Origin: an uncultured Lachnospiraceae bacterium
GTDB lineage: Bacteria > Bacillota > Clostridia > Lachnospirales > Lachnospiraceae
Direction: 5' to 3'
Assembly (NCBI GenBank): GCA_902790935.1
Contig: CADATP010000006.1
Location: forward strand, 1-56,730
Length of the DNA stretch: 56,730 nt
In this document: piece by piece, positions 1 through 8,064 of the stretch
Position numbering within the stretch: the stretch's first letter is position 1
How the letters are laid out: each line of letters begins with the position of its first letter
Notes under the pieces: model-generated
Database searches by the model: none
What the model saw: only the letters and a program-made list of their open reading frames with translations
What the model was told of the DNA's origin: nothing
Translations under genes and position numbers: made by a program

Positions 1-44
1 CCGTCTTTGTATTCCTTCTTTTCTCCTGCAACTGTAATTGTCAT
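1..44 (-). CDS. 5' end of a gene cut by the window edge (possible TGS-domain protein)
   Basis: An ATG at 44 reading leftwards is preceded by a strong GGAGG ribosome site (53-57, 8 bases before the ATG), so a real gene starts here and runs off the left edge. Only 14 residues are visible (MTITVAGEKKEYKD). This resembles the first beta strand of a TGS/ubiquitin-like domain, as at the N-terminus of threonyl-tRNA synthetase or of clostridial uridine-kinase-family nucleoside kinases, but the fragment is too short to decide. It lies downstream of glf on the same strand, separated by the paired palindromic repeats at 65-142. Confidence 0.5.
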   Translation of the reverse strand, partial: MTITVAGEKKEYKD

Positions 45-64
45 TTCATAATCCTCCATATTTT

Positions 65-93
65 TGACACAGGGGGACGGGGTTCCTGTGTCA
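65..93 (+). repeat. 29-bp REP-like palindromic repeat, copy 1
   Basis: The unit starts TGACACAGG and ends CCTGTGTCA, giving a 9-bp stem around a G-rich loop that carries the family core GGGACGG. The first 20 bases (65-84) recur as a perfect inverted copy at 123-142. Five further 29-bp units in this window share the TGACAC start, the GGGACGG core and the terminal TCA. Size, intergenic position and hairpin potential resemble REP elements mobilised by RAYT/IS200-type transposases; no such gene is present here. Confidence 0.85.
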
Positions 94-113
94 TTGTCAG
101 AATATTCTGACAA

Positions 114-142
114 TGAACCCCCAACCCCGTCCCCCTGTGTCA
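114..142 (-). repeat. 29-bp REP-like palindromic repeat, copy 2
   Basis: This is the inverted partner of copy 1. The two form a large palindrome centred on a perfect 26-bp palindrome at 91-116. On the minus strand the first three bases of the unit (TGA) are the stop codon of glf, so the repeat abuts the gene with no spacer. Confidence 0.85.
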
Positions 143-1261
143 TTTTTTAAGTTCTTTAGAGCAAGCAACAAGGGCGGCGTATATTACCGCGTCCATATCA
201 TAGTACTTATATTCGCCCAGTCTTCCGCCAAAGAGCACGTTACTTTCAGCCTCGGCAAGTTTTTTATATTTAAGGTAAAGATCCTGATTCTTCTCGTCAT
301 TTATAGGATAATAGGGTTCTTCCCCTTGCTTCCATTCGTATGAATACTCTTTTGAAATAACTGTTTTGGGTATGTCTCTTCCGCAATCATCTTTGCCAAA
401 TTCAAACCATTTATGCTCGATAATGCGCGTGAAGGGAGTCTCTCTATCGGTATAATTAACGACAGCATTCCCCTGGAAATCGGGAATATCAAGAACCTCT
501 GTCTTAAATCTGACGCTTCTGTACTCAAGAGCGCCAAGCTTGTATCCAAAGTAAGCATCAATAGGACCTGTGTAAACAACCTTCGAAGCAACGGAATCAA
601 GTTCAGCCTTATCATCTAAATAATCGGTATTTAACCTTACCTCGATTCCATCAAGAAGATTCTCAACAAGCTTTGTATATCCGCCCTTTGGAATTCCCTG
701 ATAGAGAGCATTGAAATAATTGTTGTCAAAGGTAAACCTTACAGGAAGTCTTTTTATAATGAATGCCGGAAGGTCCTTGCAATCCCTCCCCCACTGTTTC
801 TCAGTATAGCCCTTAATCAGTTTTTCAAAGATATCGCGGCCGACAAGGGATATGGCCTGCTCCTCAAGATTTTCGGGTTCAGTTATCCCGGCTTCTTTCC
901 GCTGGGCGGAAATCTTCGCTGCTGCCTCTTCAGGCGTCACTACTCCCCACATTTTATTAAAAGTGTACATATTGAAAGGAAGAGAATATAGCTCACCCTT
1001 ATAATTAGCTACAGGTGAATTAATAAAACAATTAAAGCGGGCAAACCTGTTTACGTATTCCCATACCCGTCGGTTATTGGTATGAAAAATATGAGCTCCG
1101 TATTTGTGAACGTGGATACCATAGGTATCTTCAGTAAAAACATTTCCGGCAATGTGCTCTCTCTTATCTATCACAAGGACGCTCTTACCTGCATCTGCCA
1201 TCTCCCGGGCAAAAACCGCACCGTATAATCCTGCTCCGATAATCAAATAATCATACTTCAT
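140..1261 (-). CDS. glf: UDP-galactopyranose mutase
   Basis: Glf is a cytosolic flavoenzyme that converts UDP-galactopyranose to UDP-galactofuranose, the donor for galactofuranose in cell-surface glycans. The protein (373 aa) opens with the FAD-binding Rossmann motif GAGLYGAVFAREMA near residue 8. It continues with the UGM signatures GNVFTEDTYGIHVHKYGAHIFHT (split here as GNVFTEDTYGI and HVHKYGAHIFHT, residues about 43-65) and EKQWG near residue 155. The ATG at 1261 was chosen because AAGGA lies 9 bases upstream and the Rossmann strand starts at once; an open frame extends 34 codons further but overlaps the dnaJ-like gene. Its stop codon is the first triplet of a palindromic repeat. No other galactofuran genes are visible nearby. 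Confidence 0.93.
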   Translation of the reverse strand: MKYDYLIIGAGLYGAVFAREMADAGKSVLVIDKREHIAGNVFTEDTYGIHVHKYGAHIFHTNNRRVWEYVNRFARFNCFINSPVANYKGELYSLPFNMYTFNKMWGVVTPEEAAAKISAQRKEAGITEPENLEEQAISLVGRDIFEKLIKGYTEKQWGRDCKDLPAFIIKRLPVRFTFDNNYFNALYQGIPKGGYTKLVENLLDGIEVRLNTDYLDDKAELDSVASKVVYTGPIDAYFGYKLGALEYRSVRFKTEVLDIPDFQGNAVVNYTDRETPFTRIIEHKWFEFGKDDCGRDIPKTVISKEYSYEWKQGEEPYYPINDEKNQDLYLKYKKLAEAESNVLFGGRLGEYKYYDMDAVIYAALVACSKELKK

Positions 1262-1304
1262 AACTTTATCCTTGGTCGGGGTGGTTGCTTTTTTGTTTGC
1301 AATC

Positions 1305-2018
1305 TTAGCATCTGTACCCTCCCATGCAAAGCCCGCTGCTGCCGCAGCAGAGGTTAAGCACAAGGTTTGCTATACAGATTCTTGTACAGATTTTTGAGGC
1401 TGAGCTCTGGGTGTATCCATAGCTGGTCTGCCTCTGTGAGTACCAGGCCCCGCCGTTTTGAAGCTGTTCAAGGAGCTGTCTGTACTCGAAATTATTGGGC
1501 TCCATAGCACTTGCCATACGGGCATGTTCAAGGGCCGCAACGGTATTTCCGAGGCCGGCGCTGGCAAGCGCACTATAGTAAAACCATCTGGCGTTTCTTT
1601 GCTCCGTTTCCATACCGTCAAGTGTATTTCTCGCCTCTTTATAATATCCGCTTCGTATGTAGTTTCCCGCCGCACGGATCCTTGGATCTTCCTCGTAACC
1701 GGTTTCAGATCCGCGATAGGCATTTCGGTATCCGTATTCAAAACCACCCCTGTAAGTACTGCCACCATAGGAGCCGTCGCTGTACCCGCTGTTACCGTAG
1801 GCGCTACCCCCGTAGCTTCCGCTGTAGCCTTCCGTGCGTTCCTTCATAATCTGCTGATAAGCGCTCTGGATTTGTTTAAATTTTTCCTCAGCCTGTGCCT
1901 TATTGGGATTATTAACATTCGCATCCGGATGGTATCTGCGGCTTAAAGATCTGTATGCTTTTTTTATCTCTTCTTCCGTAGCGCTCCTGGAAACGCCAAG
2001 AACCTGATAGGGATCCAT
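1305..2018 (-). CDS. J-domain (DnaJ-like) co-chaperone
   Basis: The protein (237 aa) has an N-terminal J domain (residues 1-70) with the HPD tripeptide in YHPDANV, which stimulates Hsp70 ATPase. A Gly/Tyr/Ser-rich low-complexity stretch follows (about 65-115), then a TPR-like helical region (about 120-190) and a Cys-rich tail. It lacks the DnaJ zinc-finger and C-terminal substrate domains, so it is a specialised J protein rather than DnaJ. It lies between a DUF5685 gene upstream and glf downstream with gaps of a few dozen bases, probably one transcript. The client is unknown. Confidence 0.85.
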   Translation of the reverse strand: MDPYQVLGVSRSATEEEIKKAYRSLSRRYHPDANVNNPNKAQAEEKFKQIQSAYQQIMKERTEGYSGSYGGSAYGNSGYSDGSYGGSTYRGGFEYGYRNAYRGSETGYEEDPRIRAAGNYIRSGYYKEARNTLDGMETEQRNARWFYYSALASAGLGNTVAALEHARMASAMEPNNFEYRQLLEQLQNGGAWYSQRQTSYGYTQSSASKICTRICIANLVLNLCCGSSGLCMGGYRC

Positions 2019-2053
2019 CTTTATACCTTACCTGTCGTTTTATAAAACATTGA

Positions 2054-2905
2054 TTACTCTTTTGCTATAGCAGCGTTTTTATTCTTTTCCCGTTTTGCCC
2101 TTATTGCTTCGAATTTCCCCCAAACACCTGAGTACAATATATTTCGCAAAATCTCCGCATTCTCTATTATCGGTAGCATCTCAAAGTTTTTACAGCATTC
2201 GGACATCATCATCGTAAGCACAACCCTGATCTCTTCATCAAAATCGGGCTTACCGAATTTTTCCTTAAAAGGATTGTATTTATTTCTCTTTATATCCCGC
2301 TCTACATCATCGTAAGCATCAAGTATATAGATAAACTTTCCGAGGTAAAACCCCAGCTTACCCATTATATCAGACCATTCGTCCTTACTGCGAACAAGAA
2401 TATCAGCCATTATATTTCCGAAAAGTCCGGAAATCAGATCGACGTCCCTGCACTCCGCTTTTTCCAAAGAAGATATCTTGCAAAGATTATCTTTTATACG
2501 GTTTTCTTTTTCCCGATATAGCCTTCTTTTTTTACGGCTAATTTTACGGAGAATACATCCAAAGCAGGCCTTGAGCGCGTTTTTGTCGTCATTCCAGTCG
2601 TCTTCGGCCTTATAGAGAGAAAGCATTACATTCATATCCGCAACGTAATCCACAACCGGGCTGCAGATATATTCATGCCTCTCGAAGGGATGAGCGATGC
2701 AGACGCATTTTTTTACGGCCATATCCGGTTCGTAAAGCCCCGACAAAAGCAAAGCCGCAAAAGTCATGTCATAGCTGAGCGTAACCTGCCCAAGCAGGCC
2801 AAAGCGCCTTAAAAGACTCTGGCACACGCCGCAATAATAGGCGTGGTAGACGTCAAACTCTTTGAACTTCATCTCTGCTTTATTTATAGTAATATAACCA
2901 AACAT
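2054..2905 (-). CDS. DUF5685 family protein
   Basis: The protein (283 aa) begins MFGYITINKAEMKFKEF, followed by a YYCGVCQ motif, the opening I associate with the DUF5685 family of clostridial proteins. Further cysteines occur in KKCVCIAHPFERH and in ACFGCILRK, suggesting metal binding. The rest is mainly alpha-helical, with acidic pairs such as DAYDDVERDIKRNKYNPF that resemble helical prenyl-transferase-like or metal-binding helices. Function is not known. It sits 35 bases upstream of the J-domain gene, so the two probably share a transcript. Confidence 0.75.
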   Translation of the reverse strand: MFGYITINKAEMKFKEFDVYHAYYCGVCQSLLRRFGLLGQVTLSYDMTFAALLLSGLYEPDMAVKKCVCIAHPFERHEYICSPVVDYVADMNVMLSLYKAEDDWNDDKNALKACFGCILRKISRKKRRLYREKENRIKDNLCKISSLEKAECRDVDLISGLFGNIMADILVRSKDEWSDIMGKLGFYLGKFIYILDAYDDVERDIKRNKYNPFKEKFGKPDFDEEIRVVLTMMMSECCKNFEMLPIIENAEILRNILYSGVWGKFEAIRAKREKNKNAAIAKE

Positions 2906-2924
2906 ATAAGGCTCCGAAAAAGCT

Positions 2925-3326
2925 TCAGCTCTTTCTAATAAACTGCTCGCCGCACTTACGGCATCTTATTTCTATCTTTCCCCTGCCTCTCGGAACACGC
3001 AATTTCTGTCCGCACTTAGGGCATTTAAATACTTTGTATTTCCTTCCTTCGGTAAAAGAATACTTGATCTTTCCAAAGAATTTTCTTAACCAAAGGGTAT
3101 GGTTAACGAACCAAAGGTTCTCCTTGTATCTCGCAGATCTGTTTTTGCTGAACATTCTGAAATACTCGTATCCAATGATAGCTATTGAGAGAAGATACAG
3201 ATACGGCACGGTAAAAAGAGAAACAATGAATATGATCATCGCCACCGTTATCAAAAACAGTCCCAGCTGATCCTGACCGTATCGCCCGTACATAACGCGC
3301 TGCAACCAGTTTCTGAATCTATTCAT
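2925..3326 (-). CDS. small membrane protein with C-terminal zinc ribbon
   Basis: The protein (133 aa) has a basic N-terminus, a hydrophobic segment at about residues 20-52 that could form one long or two short membrane helices, and a C-terminal zinc ribbon with CPKC (102-105) and CRKC (122-125). I do not recognise a family. The ATG at 3326 is chosen over a TTG at 3383 because GGAGGT lies 8 bases upstream. That ribosome site sits inside a 12-bp hairpin (3334-3374), so translation may be regulated. The DUF5685 gene follows 19 bases downstream. Confidence 0.75.
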   Translation of the reverse strand: MNRFRNWLQRVMYGRYGQDQLGLFLITVAMIIFIVSLFTVPYLYLLSIAIIGYEYFRMFSKNRSARYKENLWFVNHTLWLRKFFGKIKYSFTEGRKYKVFKCPKCGQKLRVPRGRGKIEIRCRKCGEQFIRKS

Positions 3327-3333
3327 AAAAAAC

Positions 3334-3374
3334 ACCTCCAATTCGCATAAGATAAATTTAGACGAATCGGAGGT
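3334..3374 (-). promoter_or_regulatory. hairpin sequestering a Shine-Dalgarno site
   Basis: In the minus-strand mRNA, ACCUCCGAUUCG (3374-3363) pairs over 12 bp, with one G-U, with CGAAUUGGAGGU (3345-3334) across a 17-base loop. The 3' arm contains the complete GGAGGU ribosome site of the membrane zinc-ribbon gene, whose ATG is at 3326. Such a structure would hold translation off unless melted, by temperature, a ligand, a protein or a translating leader. The pairing is seen directly; the regulation is inferred. Confidence 0.7.
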
Positions 3375-3442
3375 AAATCGCAATTAAATAAGTATAAACT
3401 TTTATAAAATTTCAAATAAATTCGCAGAAATATAAAACTATT

Positions 3443-4378
3443 TCACTCATGTAATCTGTGGACCATTCTAAAAGCTGTCTCGTACTGATTGATAAGAGGC
3501 GTGTTATGGGCAAAAAATACTATTCCGTCAGTTGATGCTGCTATCTCTTCACGCACAGAGCCGTCGAAGGTATCAAGTATCTCCGCCATCTTTTCCCCGT
3601 ACCTTACGTACTCGCCGCATTTTACAACCGGTTTAAAAAGCCCGGCGCGTCCCGCATAGACATCAGTAAGATCCTCTTCCTTTAAGACATGACTTATATA
3701 GCCTGAGTGACACTCATACTTAATAATACCCATTCTCGTAAGGAATCTGAGCACCGCGGAGATTGCATTCTTTGTGCAGGCGTCATCGAGCTGTTCCTTA
3801 GCCTTTGTATAGATGTTAAAGGCGCAGTTTTCCTCGGTCTGCATATTGTAATTTAGAGTAGCCGTATCCGTAGGAACAGGCTTTTTAACAACAACGTAAG
3901 GAAGTCCGAAAAGATTTGCCAAGGAAACATTTTGATAGCCGGTTTCTGTCATTCTTACATGAGGTACGCATTCCGCCCTCTCATAAAAGGATGTAAACTG
4001 TATCGCGTAGGTGTACTCCTTTATCTTCTCAAAAAGGCCTCCGGTAAGCCTGCTTATGGGCTCACCGTAATTATTTCCGGGAAAGTACGCATTGATATCA
4101 AGGTTCTTTACGCCGAAAAAGTCTTTGGCAAGATTAAATCCGTAGAAATTAACCGACGGTATGACCATGATCTGTTTATCCGTAGCTATAACCCCACCCT
4201 TTTCAAGTTCCGTAAGCTTTTTTACAAGCTGGCTGCAGATGTAGAGCTGCTGGTATTCATTGCCTCTTGAAGGTCCGATTATACAAGCGGTCTTTTCTCC
4301 GGAGCCGAAGACATAACCCTTAACGGCCATATCTTCCCTGTATGTAGATTTAAAATCATATAAATCAACTATTTGCAT
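3443..4378 (-). CDS. M14/aspartoacylase-family protein lacking the catalytic residues (pseudoenzyme)
   Basis: The protein (311 aa) aligns along its length with the neighbouring M14-type gene, which is also 311 aa, but the zinc and substrate residues are changed. The first His ligand is Arg38 (PSRGNE for THGDE), the Arg in DxNR is Ala97 (DINAYFPG), the second His ligand is Thr129, and the Glu equivalent to the catalytic base is Lys165. Only Glu41 remains. The fold elements GFNLAKDFF and DINAYFPG are retained. It is therefore probably not a zinc deacylase. It starts 15 bases after the intact paralogue ends, suggesting co-translation and possibly a heteromeric partner or regulatory subunit. A new activity cannot be excluded. 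Confidence 0.8.
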   Translation of the reverse strand: MQIVDLYDFKSTYREDMAVKGYVFGSGEKTACIIGPSRGNEYQQLYICSQLVKKLTELEKGGVIATDKQIMVIPSVNFYGFNLAKDFFGVKNLDINAYFPGNNYGEPISRLTGGLFEKIKEYTYAIQFTSFYERAECVPHVRMTETGYQNVSLANLFGLPYVVVKKPVPTDTATLNYNMQTEENCAFNIYTKAKEQLDDACTKNAISAVLRFLTRMGIIKYECHSGYISHVLKEEDLTDVYAGRAGLFKPVVKCGEYVRYGEKMAEILDTFDGSVREEIAASTDGIVFFAHNTPLINQYETAFRMVHRLHE

Positions 4379-4393
4379 ATATTCTCCAAAATC

Positions 4394-5329
4394 CTAAAAC
4401 GCCCCTGTAAGTATTCTCGCAAGAAGGTCTCCTTCGCTTACAACGGGATAAATACGCTGTGTAAACAAAAGTCCGGAGCTTGCCGAAACAATATCCATTA
4501 TCTTCTCACCTGCAAAGGGATCCAAAAGTTCTCCGATAACTTCACCCGCCTTAACGAAATGGTTATGCTCCTTAAGAGGGATGAAAATACCCGCCTTTTC
4601 GCTTCTGATAAATTCGACGGAGCCATCCGAGCTCATAGCCGGAAGCTGTGTTCTCGGCCTCGTACCGACCCACATGCCAAGCTCACACATTATATTGAAG
4701 ATACCGTCAACTATCTGGTCACCGTATGGCTTGTTTATCTGATGTCCCTGGCCCATTTCGATTACCATGGTCGGTACTCCCAGTACGTTAAGGGAGTGGG
4801 CAAGGGTGGATTCATGTACCGTAGCGGTAGCGTTGGTCCAGATCATATCAGCATTTGTAAGCTTTGCAAACTGGATCAGATTTGCAGCAAACTCCTCGCT
4901 GAGCCTGACCTGTGGAATCTCTCTTACAAAGATATCGCTGGCATGTATATCAAGGCAAAGATCCGAACCTAAAATGCTCTCAACGACTCCGCTTGCAACT
5001 CTCTCTATAAGGTTTCCGTCTGCACTTCCCGGGAAAGTACGGTTCATATCGAGGTTAAAGAGGGGATTGTTTTTACTTGCCATATCGATTCCGAAGGGAT
5101 TAAGGGCCGGATAGATATCTACAATACCCATCAGGTTCTCCGGTTCCAAGGCGATACGCCTTGCCACTTCGTAGCAGATATACTGGCCCTCGAGCTCATC
5201 ACCGTGGGTTCCGCTTACTATTGAAATCCTTCCCGGCGAATTGATCTCCGAGCAGGGCATTATTCTGTTTCTGTAGATGCGAAGCTTTTCCCCCACGGGA
5301 AGCTCGTATTCAAATACTGTTTCTTTCAT
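4394..5329 (-). CDS. M14-family zinc deacylase/carboxypeptidase (succinylglutamate desuccinylase/aspartoacylase type)
   Basis: The protein (311 aa) has the AstE/AspA catalytic set: HGDE with His42 and Glu45, DMNRTFPG with Arg97, DIHASD with His129 and IEMGQG with Glu191 as likely catalytic Glu. The family hydrolyses N-acyl amino acids or related amides with one zinc; the exact substrate cannot be read from sequence. GAGAGG precedes the ATG at 5329. It is first in a two-gene unit with the degenerate paralogue just downstream, and a terminator-like hairpin at 5374-5396 separates the pair from the upstream tetR gene. Confidence 0.85.
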   Translation of the reverse strand: MKETVFEYELPVGEKLRIYRNRIMPCSEINSPGRISIVSGTHGDELEGQYICYEVARRIALEPENLMGIVDIYPALNPFGIDMASKNNPLFNLDMNRTFPGSADGNLIERVASGVVESILGSDLCLDIHASDIFVREIPQVRLSEEFAANLIQFAKLTNADMIWTNATATVHESTLAHSLNVLGVPTMVIEMGQGHQINKPYGDQIVDGIFNIMCELGMWVGTRPRTQLPAMSSDGSVEFIRSEKAGIFIPLKEHNHFVKAGEVIGELLDPFAGEKIMDIVSASSGLLFTQRIYPVVSEGDLLARILTGAF

Positions 5330-5373
5330 AGATTACCTCTCCCGCTACTACGGGCCCAGCGCAAAAACTAATA

Positions 5374-5396
5374 AAGCAGGAGAAGAACTCCTGCTT
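5374..5396 (-). terminator. intrinsic terminator after tetR
   Basis: Nine-bp inverted arms (AAGCAGGAG and CTCCTGCTT) surround a 5-base loop, followed on the minus strand by TATTAGTTTTT. It lies 28 bases after the tetR stop codon and upstream of the M14 pair. Confidence 0.7.
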
Positions 5397-5423
5397 GTTT
5401 TAGCTTTATAAATAAAGATAGGA

Positions 5424-6017
5424 TTAATTCTCGGATTTATCCTCAACCCCTAAGGTGCTGAGAATATAAATAAACTGCTTATCAATCATATCCGCAGAAA
5501 TTCCGATGGTAAGGGACATGATCTTTAATCCCTCGAGTACAAGCATAATATTGGCAGCCGCCTCCGCAGGGCTGTCACAGACAAGCTCTCCTTCAGAAGC
5601 TCCAACCTCTATAACCCTCTGTAGGATCTTAAGAGCGGAGTCGAAATCCTTTTTATAAGAATCTTCCTTTTTGTCGGGTCTGTCCTGAAAATAGAACTCA
5701 AAGGTGGCCTTGATAAGAGAATTTCTCTTGCGAAGGATCTCCTTTTTTTGCTCCACAAGGAAAAGAACAAGGATTTCCGCAGCTGTAGAATCCTCCGTTA
5801 CCTTGCCGTTGAAAATATCTTCACTTTCCTGCTCTTTACGCAGTATTTCAAGGAAAAGAGATCTGGTACTGTCAAAATATAAATACAATCCGCCACGGCT
5901 GATCTGGCATGCGTCTACAATGTCCTTCATAGTAACATCTTTATAGCCTCTCTGCGCAAATACCTCGCGTGCCTTGTCTATGATATATTGCTTTTTTCTG
6001 ACTGATTTGTCACCCAT
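5424..6017 (-). CDS. TetR/AcrR-family transcriptional regulator
   Basis: The protein (197 aa) has an N-terminal TetR helix-turn-helix (about residues 10-55) with the family pattern AREVFAQRGYKDVTMKDIV followed by ISRGGLYLYFDS, and an all-helical C-terminal ligand domain. The ATG at 6017 is preferred over the in-frame TTG at 6026 because the GAAGGGGA ribosome site would abut the TTG. It follows a small unknown gene by 26 bases on the same strand. An inverted repeat at 6553-6580, upstream of that gene, is a plausible operator for autoregulation. The ligand is unknown. Confidence 0.88.
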   Translation of the reverse strand: MGDKSVRKKQYIIDKAREVFAQRGYKDVTMKDIVDACQISRGGLYLYFDSTRSLFLEILRKEQESEDIFNGKVTEDSTAAEILVLFLVEQKKEILRKRNSLIKATFEFYFQDRPDKKEDSYKKDFDSALKILQRVIEVGASEGELVCDSPAEAAANIMLVLEGLKIMSLTIGISADMIDKQFIYILSTLGVEDKSEN

Positions 6018-6043
6018 TACGGACAATCCCCTTCAATAAATAT

Positions 6044-6517
6044 TTACTTGAGATTTCTCTCAGCATTCCATTCTGTAACTATCTGCAGCATCTTTGATAC
6101 ACAAAGATAAAAGATTCTCTCCGAAGCTCCCTGGCTCCAAAGTACGGCTCTCGTACGACCGCCGAGAACGTAATTGGAGAGGATGCCGCAAAGCACATCC
6201 CAGCTTTTGTAATCGGCGCTTTCGATCAGCCTTCTTTCATCTTCGGGACTCTTTATGGACTTTCTCGTATAGATATACATATAGTTTCTGTCCATAAAAG
6301 CCGATGCTGTCGCTTCTTTTATAAACGACATCAGTGTCGAATCATATACAGGTACTGCCAAAGCGTTGGGACTGTCAAGTCCGTTTCCTCTGTATATGCT
6401 GGATGCGGTCTTCTCCGTAGCCTGTTCAAGCCAGGGAAGATAACGCACAAGAGGCTCCAGCTCCTTGCGGTATTCCGCCATTTTTTCTCTCATGTATTCG
6501 GTATCGTTTTCCTGCAT
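6044..6517 (-). CDS. hypothetical protein upstream of tetR
   Basis: I do not recognise this 157-aa protein. It is soluble, predicted mostly helical, with an acidic/basic N-terminal helix and the motifs EPLVRYLPWLEQA (about 21-33) and SDYKSW-like W/Y residues (SADYKSWDVL, about 100-109). There is no signal peptide or membrane helix. It lies 26 bases upstream of the TetR gene, so it is probably the first gene of a small autoregulated operon and may act with the regulator or be its target. Confidence 0.7.
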   Translation of the reverse strand: MQENDTEYMREKMAEYRKELEPLVRYLPWLEQATEKTASSIYRGNGLDSPNALAVPVYDSTLMSFIKEATASAFMDRNYMYIYTRKSIKSPEDERRLIESADYKSWDVLCGILSNYVLGGRTRAVLWSQGASERIFYLCVSKMLQIVTEWNAERNLK

Positions 6518-6552
6518 ATTTATTTCCTTCCGATAGCCGTCCTAACACCATA

Positions 6553-6580
6553 ATAACACTAAAAGTGACACAAGTGTTAT
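6553..6580. promoter_or_regulatory. inverted repeat, possible TetR operator
   Basis: ATAACACT (6553-6560) and AGTGTTAT (6573-6580) form perfect 8-bp arms around 12 bases. They lie 36 bases upstream of the first gene of the tetR operon in a very AT-rich gap. Size and position suit a TetR-family operator; this is an inference. Confidence 0.45.
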
Positions 6581-6655
6581 CATTTTATCATATAATGTTA
6601 CAAAAGTATATATATTTTGTTAACGGATTTTTCTATGTTTTGTTAATGTTTTCTA

Positions 6656-8029
6656 CTATGACTCCTCAGCAATGATGTCAGCTACGTATACACCACTGGC
6701 GGATGCATGTGAAAGGGAGTGGGTAACTCCGCTTCCGTCTCCGATGATAAAGAGTCCGGGATAGTTGCACTCGAGACGCTCGTTAAGCTTAACCTCCATA
6801 TTGTAGAACTTAACTTCTACGCCATAGAGGAGGGTATCGTCATTGGCGGTACCGGGTGCGATACGGTCAAGAGCGTAGATCATCTCGATAATGCCGTCAA
6901 GGATTCTCTTGGGAAGAACAAGGCTGAGGTCACCGGGAGTAGCCGCAAGTGTGGGCTGTATTGTTCCCTCGTCGATACGCTTCTGGTTACTTCTTCTTCC
7001 TCTCTCAAGGTCGCCGAAACGCTGTACGATCACGCCGCCTCCGAGCATATTTGAAAGTCTTGCGATGGACTCGCCGTATCCGTTTGAATCCTTAAAGGGC
7101 TCTGAGAAATGCTTAGCCACAAGAAGGGCAAAGTTTGTGTTGTTGGTCTTCTTGGAAGGATCCTCGAAGCTGTGTCCGTTAACGGTAACGATTCCGTTTG
7201 TATTCTCGTTTACGACGATACCGTTGGGGTTCATACAGAAGGTTCTTACGGAATCCTCAAACTTGGCTGTTCTGTATACGATCTTTGACTCATAGAGCTT
7301 GTCCGTAAGGTGGGAGAAAATCTCCGCGGGGATCTCTACTCTGACACCGATATCTACACGGTTTGAGCTGGTGGGGATTCCCATCTTCTTACAAACGCTC
7401 TCCATCCACTTCGATCCGCTTCGTCCTACTGATACGATACACTTTTTACACTCTGCGAATTCGCCGTCGCCGTAGATAACCTTATATCCGCCCTCTGTCT
7501 GCTCGATGTCGCTGACGGGGGTCTTAAACTTAAAATCAACCTTGTCCTTTAACTCATCATAGAGCTTTCCGAGAACAATATAATTGATATCGGTTCCGAG
7601 ATGTCTTACGGATGCGTCAAGAAGAGTAAGCTTATTTTGCATACAAAGCTTCTTAAACTCGCTGCCTGCGGTGGAGAACATATGGGTATTCTCACCGCCG
7701 TGAGATACGTTGATCTCATCAACATAATTCATAAGCTCAAGAGCTTTTTGCTTTCCGATATACTCGTGAAGAGTTCCGCCGAAGTCGTTGGTAATATTGT
7801 ACTTACCGTCGGAAAAAGCTCCGGCGCCTCCGAATCCGTTCATAATAGCGCAAGTCTTGCACTTTATACAGGATTTAACCTTATCTCCGTCTATAGGGCA
7901 ATGACGTTCTTCAAGGGGGTAGCCTGTCTCAAATACCGCAACCTTGAGATTTGGTGCCTTTTTTGTGAGCTCGTATGCGGAGAAGATACCTCCGGGGCCC
8001 GCTCCGATTATTATAACGTCATATTTCAT
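6656..8029 (-). CDS. FAD-dependent dehydrogenase (COG2509 type)
   Basis: The protein (457 aa) opens with the FAD/NAD(P) Rossmann motif GAGPGGIFSAYELT (residues 8-21). A cysteine-rich segment follows (CPIDGDKVKSC and CIKCKTC, about 44-62) and then GFGGAGAFSDGKYN, the signature I associate with the uncharacterised COG2509 FAD dehydrogenases common in clostridia. The C-terminus has the second FAD motif GLFIIGDGSGVTHSL. The physiological substrate is unknown. It is the last gene of the mscL-TPR-pyrF series, 35 bases after pyrF. No clear terminator follows. Confidence 0.85.
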   Translation of the reverse strand: MKYDVIIIGAGPGGIFSAYELTKKAPNLKVAVFETGYPLEERHCPIDGDKVKSCIKCKTCAIMNGFGGAGAFSDGKYNITNDFGGTLHEYIGKQKALELMNYVDEINVSHGGENTHMFSTAGSEFKKLCMQNKLTLLDASVRHLGTDINYIVLGKLYDELKDKVDFKFKTPVSDIEQTEGGYKVIYGDGEFAECKKCIVSVGRSGSKWMESVCKKMGIPTSSNRVDIGVRVEIPAEIFSHLTDKLYESKIVYRTAKFEDSVRTFCMNPNGIVVNENTNGIVTVNGHSFEDPSKKTNNTNFALLVAKHFSEPFKDSNGYGESIARLSNMLGGGVIVQRFGDLERGRRSNQKRIDEGTIQPTLAATPGDLSLVLPKRILDGIIEMIYALDRIAPGTANDDTLLYGVEVKFYNMEVKLNERLECNYPGLFIIGDGSGVTHSLSHASASGVYVADIIAEES

Positions 8030-8064
8030 ACTGATAACTCCTTACATTAGTTTTCTTCAAATAT

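Noticed and set aside
113-343. Short plus-strand open frame over the glf 3' end
   Set aside because: It lies antisense to glf and begins in the palindromic repeat, has no ribosome site, and encodes no recognisable protein.
1262-1363. Longer glf start 34 codons upstream
   Set aside because: It would add an Ala-rich stretch that overlaps the J-domain gene and lacks a ribosome site; the Rossmann motif needs the ATG at 1261.
1305-1400. Cys-rich C-terminus of the J-domain protein as a frameshift
   Set aside because: The frame is open to a normal stop without overlap with glf, and Cys-rich tails occur in related J proteins; no alternative frame gives a better ending.
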